Origin: an uncultured Lachnospiraceae bacterium
GTDB lineage: Bacteria > Bacillota_A > Clostridia > Lachnospirales > Lachnospiraceae
Length of the DNA: 9,996 nt
Assembly: GCA_902795715.1 (NCBI GenBank)
Contig: CADBME010000376.1
Location: forward strand, 1 to 9,996
Direction of reading: 5' to 3'
Numbering within the stretch: the first letter of the stretch is position 1; each line of letters starts with the position of its first letter. The translations under genes were made by a program, and so were the position numbers. The notes below the pieces were generated by a model. The model worked only from the letters and a program-made list of their open reading frames with translations. It searched no databases and was not told the DNA's origin. Below are positions 7,095 to 9,996 of this stretch, in pieces.

Positions 7095-7736
7095 TCAGAA
7101 TCCCAGTTCTTCTCCTACCATGATGACATGGATTCTGTCCGGATAACGTGACATCCTGGTAGTCAGAAGCTGGGAACACATGGAAGATAAGCCCAGGCAT
7201 TCGCCGCATTTACCGGTCAGATGGCAAGGGGTATTTAATTCAAGACGGGTTGCATTAGGGGGGCAGGCTTCTGTGCGGATTCTTTTGTAGGCAGATTCTT
7301 CATCGGCAGCAATCTTGTTCATTCCAACTACAATGATGACATGCTTTGGTCCGAAACAAAGGGCACTGACCCGGTTGCCATTTCCATCAATGTTTACCAG
7401 TTCACCGGCCAATGTGACTGCGTTGGTTCCCATAAGAAAATAATCTGCCATCATGGATTGAGAGTGGATCAGCTGTGTTTCATCATCGTTTTTGGCTGCC
7501 TTACGATCATAGAAGGTATATTCTTCCGGATGCTCTTTAATATAGGGAAGGAGGCCTATTTCATTTAATGTGGTAGATCCTCCATTGGCGACAGAACTTC
7601 CCTTGGGCATCATGGAGAGGGCTAATTCAAGGGCTTCTTTTCTTGAATTGACATAGTAGCCGTTAATGTGTCTTTTTTCCATGTTTTTAATAATCTTTTC
7701 TGCCTGTGTTTTCCAGGCATCATGTTTTGCTGACAT
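7095..7736 (-). CDS. LUD-domain protein (LutC/YkgG-like, DUF162)
   Basis: 213-residue protein of the LUD family, whose best-known members (LutB C-terminus, LutC) take part in L-lactate oxidation in Bacillus. Supporting features are the short helical N-terminus, the GGSTTLNEIG element at 52-61, NIDGNGNRVSALCFGP at 115-130, the hydrophobic VIIVVGMNKI strand, and the C-terminal cysteine cluster (Cys158, 171, 177, 180, 187) in a TPCHLTGKCGEC arrangement typical of stand-alone clostridial members. Those stand-alone proteins mostly lack a defined function, and there is no lutA or lutB beside it, so lactate oxidation should not be assumed. The cysteine cluster might bind metal. ATG 7736 is chosen because AAAGGG precedes it at 8 bases; the upstream in-frame ATG at 7760 has no ribosome-binding site. 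It is a single-gene unit. Confidence 0.88.
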   Translation of the reverse strand: MSAKHDAWKTQAEKIIKNMEKRHINGYYVNSRKEALELALSMMPKGSSVANGGSTTLNEIGLLPYIKEHPEEYTFYDRKAAKNDDETQLIHSQSMMADYFLMGTNAVTLAGELVNIDGNGNRVSALCFGPKHVIIVVGMNKIAADEESAYKRIRTEACPPNATRLELNTPCHLTGKCGECLGLSSMCSQLLTTRMSRYPDRIHVIMVGEELGF

Positions 7737-7800
7737 AGTAAATACCCTTTCTGCTATCATAGCTTATCATAAAAAAGATTCTATATAATAATCTACAGAT

Positions 7801-7816
7801 TGAAACGAAAGTTTCA
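7801..7816. repeat. Small inverted repeat upstream of the LUD gene
   Basis: TGAAAC-GAAA-GTTTCA is a perfect 6-bp inverted repeat with a GAAA (GNRA-type) spacer, about 65 bases upstream of the LUD start codon. It could be an operator or a leader hairpin; it is short enough to be chance. Confidence 0.3.
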
Positions 7817-7983
7817 TGAATCCTTTCCTTATGAAAACAGTGTTTGATTCTACGAAATTATCATATCACAAATCTCATTTGGCAGAGTATTAATATTATG
7901 AAAAATTCATAAAAACACAAAATGCTCATAATTTCTTCATGGCTCAGTCACAAAATCAGGGCAATATTATTACTGTTCTTTGA

Positions 7984-8016
7984 CGGCAAGGAAGTATTAA
8001 AAAATCTTCCTTGTCG
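7984..8016 (+). promoter_or_regulatory. Leader hairpin or operator upstream of the membrane-anchored tail protein
   Basis: CGGCAAGGAAG (7984-7994) pairs with CTTCCTTGTCG (8006-8016), 11 bp with one G-U pair and an 11-base loop. No T run follows on either strand, so it is not a standard terminator. It ends 67 bases before the start codon and could be a 5' UTR structure or a regulator site. Confidence 0.45.
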
Positions 8017-8083
8017 AAGAAGAGAAAGTATAGAGCTCGCTGAATCATACAGAAGTTGATTATTACTTAAAAAGGAGGATATC

Positions 8084-8566
8084 ATGAGTTTTATAAAAAA
8101 ACACAAGGTAGAAGTTTTTATAGCAGTTTTTATGATTTGGACTGTAGGTTTTGCTTTCGGATGTGTCTTTACCGGCTCCGGAATCAATGGAAACAGAATG
8201 CAAAAGATGAGTATTGAAAGAAATGTCGATGGTAAAGTCAATGATGGAAATCGGTTTGACGGTATGCATGGACGGGGAGGTCATCGCGGTATGCCATATG
8301 ATGGAAATATGGACAGACCGGATTATCCCGGCGATCCAGGAAAGGAACAACAGCCTGATAGCAATCTGAATCCCAATGATGGTCAGTCTCCCGATAATAA
8401 AGAAGATTCAACAGAAAAAAACGGGACGGATAAACCGGATCAGAGCACAGAAAAAGATAATGGTTCAAGTCAGCCTGATGGCTCGACAAAAGAAAACCCT
8501 GATAATTCAAACGGACAGGATAATAAGACATTGCCCAATAATAATTCATTGGGTCCTATTATATAA
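8084..8566 (+). CDS. Short membrane-anchored protein with a disordered polar tail
   Basis: 160-residue protein that I do not recognise. It starts at ATG 8084 behind AAAGGAGG (8071-8078). Residues 1-9 are basic, ~10-29 are hydrophobic (VFIAVFMIWTVGFAFGCVF), and the rest is of low complexity. Residues ~50-80 are rich in Gly, Met, His, Arg and Asp (GMHGRGGHRGM); ~85-160 are rich in Asn, Asp, Pro, Ser, Gln and Lys, with no hydrophobic core. This fits one membrane segment, or an uncleaved signal, with an extracellular unstructured tail. Cys27 is not in a good lipobox because Phe precedes the Gly, so lipidation is doubtful. There is no LPxTG sorting signal at the C-terminus. It is flanked by its own leader hairpin and a strong terminator, so it is a single-gene unit. 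The His/Met-rich stretch could bind metal, but this is a guess. Confidence 0.75.
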   Translation: MSFIKKHKVEVFIAVFMIWTVGFAFGCVFTGSGINGNRMQKMSIERNVDGKVNDGNRFDGMHGRGGHRGMPYDGNMDRPDYPGDPGKEQQPDSNLNPNDGQSPDNKEDSTEKNGTDKPDQSTEKDNGSSQPDGSTKENPDNSNGQDNKTLPNNNSLGPII

Positions 8567-8623
8567 AGAGTGTGAAACGAGAATTGATGTAAGAGCAATA
8601 AGTGAAAATATTGTATTTTATAG

Positions 8624-8666
8624 AAAACTGACTTCTTTATTCCAGTAGTAAGGAGGTCAGTTTTTT
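8624..8666 (+). terminator. Intrinsic terminator after the membrane-anchored tail protein
   Basis: An 18-bp stem, with three G-U pairs, runs from AAAACTGAC (8624-8632) onward to 8641 and pairs with 8647-8664, which ends in GTCAGTTTT. The loop is 5 bases (CCAGT) and the T run is 8661-8666. It ends transcription 58 bases after the stop codon and insulates the aldolase operon. Confidence 0.88.
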
Positions 8667-8701
8667 CAATTGGTACATAATCTCCTCTTTAGCTGGGAGT
8701 T

Positions 8702-8731
8702 TTGAATTATTATGCTATTCTATTTTATAAA
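8702..8731 (+). promoter_or_regulatory. Candidate sigma-A promoter of the aldolase-larE operon
   Basis: TTGAAT (8702-8707) and TATAAA (8726-8731) are 18 bases apart, a fair sigma-A match. A second candidate is the extended -10 TGTTAAAAT at 8755-8763, which lacks a good -35. The first would give a leader of about 165 bases. Confidence 0.4.
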
Positions 8732-8781
8732 AATATACAGTTTTTCTTACAATATGTTAAAATAGCAGTGTCGGATGAAGT

Positions 8782-8827
8782 GGTGTGACATATTTTATAA
8801 TTAGATATTTCTTCAACACACCTTTTT
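8782..8827 (+). promoter_or_regulatory. Possible attenuator hairpin in the aldolase-larE leader
   Basis: GGTGTG (8782-8787) pairs with CACACC (8817-8822), followed at once by five T (8823-8827). The arms can extend outward by weak pairs after a T-T mismatch. The 29-base loop makes it weaker than the other terminators here. Placed between the candidate promoters and the start codon, it could act as a conditional terminator. I do not recognise a known riboswitch in it. Confidence 0.3.
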
Positions 8828-8837
8828 CAAAGTGAAA

Positions 8838-8860
8838 ATGTATAGTAAAAAAGTATACAT
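8838..8860. repeat. Inverted repeat upstream of the aldolase gene
   Basis: ATGTATA (8838-8844) and TATACAT (8854-8860) form a perfect 7-bp inverted repeat with a 9-base spacer, 42 bases before the start codon. It is a candidate operator; the low base complexity limits confidence. Confidence 0.3.
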
Positions 8861-8902
8861 AATATAAACAATTGGTGAAGATAATCCCGGAAGGAGGATG
8901 AA

Positions 8903-9553
8903 ATGCTATTAGTGGAGTTAAGGCAGCAAGTTGCTGCTTATGGCGTCCGGATGCTGGAAGATGGACTTACGAGGGGGACAGTCGGTTATATCAGTGTGAG
9001 AGATCCGGAAAGTGGTTTGATCTGTTCTACACCTAGTAGTGTACCTTATCCTTCGATTCATGCGGAAGATGTGATTGTTTCGGATGTCGAAGGAAATATT
9101 ATCGAGGGTAAAGGAAAGGTATCGAGTGAATGGAATGTTCAGAGAGATGTCTATAAGAGCAGAGAGGATATCCATGCTCTGGTTCATACTCATTCACCCT
9201 TTGCAACAACCATTTCTTCCCTGCATATAGATTTACCGGCGGCCAGTTTTTCTCTATGTTATGCCGGGACAGGGAGAGTAAAGTGTGCGGGATATCACAG
9301 ATTCTATTCTCAGGATCTGGCTGATGATATTCTTGATAAATTGCAGGGAAGCAAAGCCGTGCTGATGGCCAATCACGGCATGCTGGCAACGGGCAAAAAC
9401 CTGGCAGAAGCCTATAATCTTGCCCAGGAGATAGAGTTTTGCTCAGAAGTTTACTGGAGAGCCAGGTGTATCGGGGAACCCTATGTACTGAATGAAGAAG
9501 AGGCCAGATTGCAGATAGAGGAACTTCATGTTTACAGTCATATCAATGACTGA
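8903..9553 (+). CDS. Class II aldolase, L-fuculose-phosphate aldolase type
   Basis: 216-residue zinc aldolase of the class II aldolase/adducin family, close to the family's usual ~215 residues. These enzymes cleave a ketose 1-phosphate to DHAP and an aldehyde. Visible active-site elements are GTVGYISVR at 25-33 (phosphate loop), Glu76 in SSEW (catalytic acid/base in FucA), zinc ligands His95 and His97 in VHTHSPFAT, and His158 in MANHG. The overall pattern resembles both fuculose-1-phosphate aldolase and the 5-deoxyribulose-1-phosphate aldolases of 5'-deoxyadenosine salvage, and the substrate cannot be fixed from sequence. One oddity is Tyr29, where the family normally has Asn (GNxS), a phosphate-loop residue. 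The start is supported by AAGGAGG (8891-8897) at 5 bases. larE follows 27 bases later, so they are probably co-transcribed; no fucose kinase or isomerase gene is in view. Confidence 0.88.
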   Translation: MLLVELRQQVAAYGVRMLEDGLTRGTVGYISVRDPESGLICSTPSSVPYPSIHAEDVIVSDVEGNIIEGKGKVSSEWNVQRDVYKSREDIHALVHTHSPFATTISSLHIDLPAASFSLCYAGTGRVKCAGYHRFYSQDLADDILDKLQGSKAVLMANHGMLATGKNLAEAYNLAQEIEFCSEVYWRARCIGEPYVLNEEEARLQIEELHVYSHIND

Positions 9554-9580
9554 TCATAGTGGATTTGTGAGGAAGTCTGT

Positions 9581-9996
9581 ATGTCGAAAGAGGATGCTTG
9601 CCAGGTGAACAGACAGGAAATAATTTTGGAAAAAGAGGATAATCTGAAATCTTATTTAAGAGAACTGGGGTCCATTGCCGTAGCATTTTCAGGTGGTGTG
9701 GATTCCACTTATCTCCTCAAAGTCGCTCATGATCTTCTGGGGGAAAAAGCTATTGCGGTTACGGGTTCTCTTCAGTCTTTTCCAAAAAGAGAGTTTGATG
9801 AGGCGGTTTTATTTTGTCAGAAAGAAGGTATTAAACAGCTCCAGGTTCCTGTTGATGTATTTTCCATTGATGGTTTTAGAAATAATCCGGTTGATCGATG
9901 TTATCATTGTAAAAAATATATTTTTACAAATATTATTATGGAAGCAAGGAAGTACGGAATAGTCCATGTGGCAGATGGGTCGAATGTAGATGATGA
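9581..9996 (+). CDS. larE: ATP-dependent sacrificial sulfur transferase LarE (3' end outside window)
   Basis: The first 138 codons of a LarE-type protein, cut by the window end. In known systems LarE adenylates the carboxylates of the pyridinium dicarboxylate mononucleotide made by LarB and inserts sulfur, giving the precursor that LarC loads with nickel for lactate racemase (LarA) and related enzymes. Evidence is the N-type PP-loop SGGVDST at 37-43, the typical following YLLKVAHDLLG, and the family signature NNPVDRCYHCKK with Cys107 and Cys110, then HVADGSNVDDD, where the window ends. The main sulfur-donor or cluster cysteines of the C-terminal half are out of view, so the single-Cys versus three-Cys (iron-sulfur) class cannot be told. 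The start is supported by GTGAGGA (9567-9573) at 7 bases from ATG. The 27-base gap from the aldolase implies an operon. Confidence 0.9.
   Translation, partial: MSKEDACQVNRQEIILEKEDNLKSYLRELGSIAVAFSGGVDSTYLLKVAHDLLGEKAIAVTGSLQSFPKREFDEAVLFCQKEGIKQLQVPVDVFSIDGFRNNPVDRCYHCKKYIFTNIIMEARKYGIVHVADGSNVDD

Larger units (their letters stand above)
7737..8083. other. 347-base AT-rich divergent intergenic region
   Basis: Contains the start regions of the LUD gene (left) and of the membrane-anchored tail protein (right). I see no coding signal here. Two inverted repeats are described separately (7801-7816 and 7984-8016); a smaller ATGAA/TTCAT repeat lies near 7900-7912. No convincing -35/-10 pair could be assigned for either gene. 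Confidence 0.6.

Noticed and set aside
7095..7736. Assignment as lutC with a role in lactate oxidation linked to larE nearby
   Set aside because: No lutA/lutB is present, the gene is on the other strand in a separate unit, and stand-alone LUD proteins are common without lactate operons.
7737..7760. ATG at 7760 (- strand) as the start of the LUD gene
   Set aside because: No ribosome-binding site precedes it, while ATG 7736 has AAAGGG at a suitable distance and matches the usual N-terminal start of the family.
8159..8170. Lipoprotein cleavage site at Cys27 of the membrane-anchored tail protein
   Set aside because: The residues before Cys (AFG) do not fit a lipobox, which needs a small residue at -2; kept as a membrane anchor or signal.
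8534..8553. CCCAAT/ATTGGG hairpin as a terminator at the end of the tail-protein gene
   Set aside because: It lies inside the coding region and lacks a T run; the strong terminator at 8624-8666 is the better candidate.
9693..9962. Open + strand frame of 89 codons near the right end
   Set aside because: It overlaps the LarE frame, which shows the PP-loop and CYHCK signature; the other frame has no family features.

Overview
The window looks like chromosomal DNA from a low-GC Gram-positive anaerobe, most likely a Clostridia member of the Lachnospiraceae type. The signs are strong AGGAGG ribosome-binding sites, AT-rich intergenic DNA, sigma-A-like promoters, intrinsic terminators with long T runs, and the gene types present (DegV, LUD and LarE proteins, and membrane hybrid kinases with Clostridia-like receivers). 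This placement is inference from style, not from a marker gene.

Left part (1-5074, + strand): two hybrid sensor histidine kinases stand in tandem, 4 bases apart and probably translationally coupled. The first is cut by the window start. It has membrane segments, HisKA, HATPase, a degenerate receiver-like segment, a true receiver and a C-terminal Hpt domain. The second has six predicted membrane segments, HisKA, HATPase and a receiver, and then continues in frame into a complete DegV (fatty-acid-binding, FakB-like) domain of about 285 residues. Neither has a DNA-binding output. The kinase-receiver-DegV fusion is the most unusual item in the window. Since only the first kinase has an Hpt, the pair may form one phosphorelay. 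The operon ends in two tandem terminators, the second of which probably works in both directions.

Middle part (5130-7760): a small secreted lysine-rich protein (- strand) converges on the kinase operon and has a good promoter of its own. Divergent from it is an unrecognised 368-residue protein with a zinc-peptidase HEFTH motif; its putative promoter carries a perfect 9-bp inverted repeat. It converges, across a long terminator hairpin, on a - strand LUD-domain (LutC/YkgG-like) protein.

Right part (7737-9996): a 347-base AT-rich intergenic region leads to a short membrane-anchored protein with a disordered Asn/Asp/Gly/Pro-rich tail, followed by a strong terminator. After a 236-base upstream/leader region comes a class II (fuculose-phosphate type) aldolase and, 27 bases later, the start of larE, which encodes the sulfur transferase of nickel-pincer cofactor synthesis and is cut by the window end. 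The aldolase and larE appear to be one operon. No rRNA, tRNA, CRISPR array, insertion sequence or phage feature was seen.
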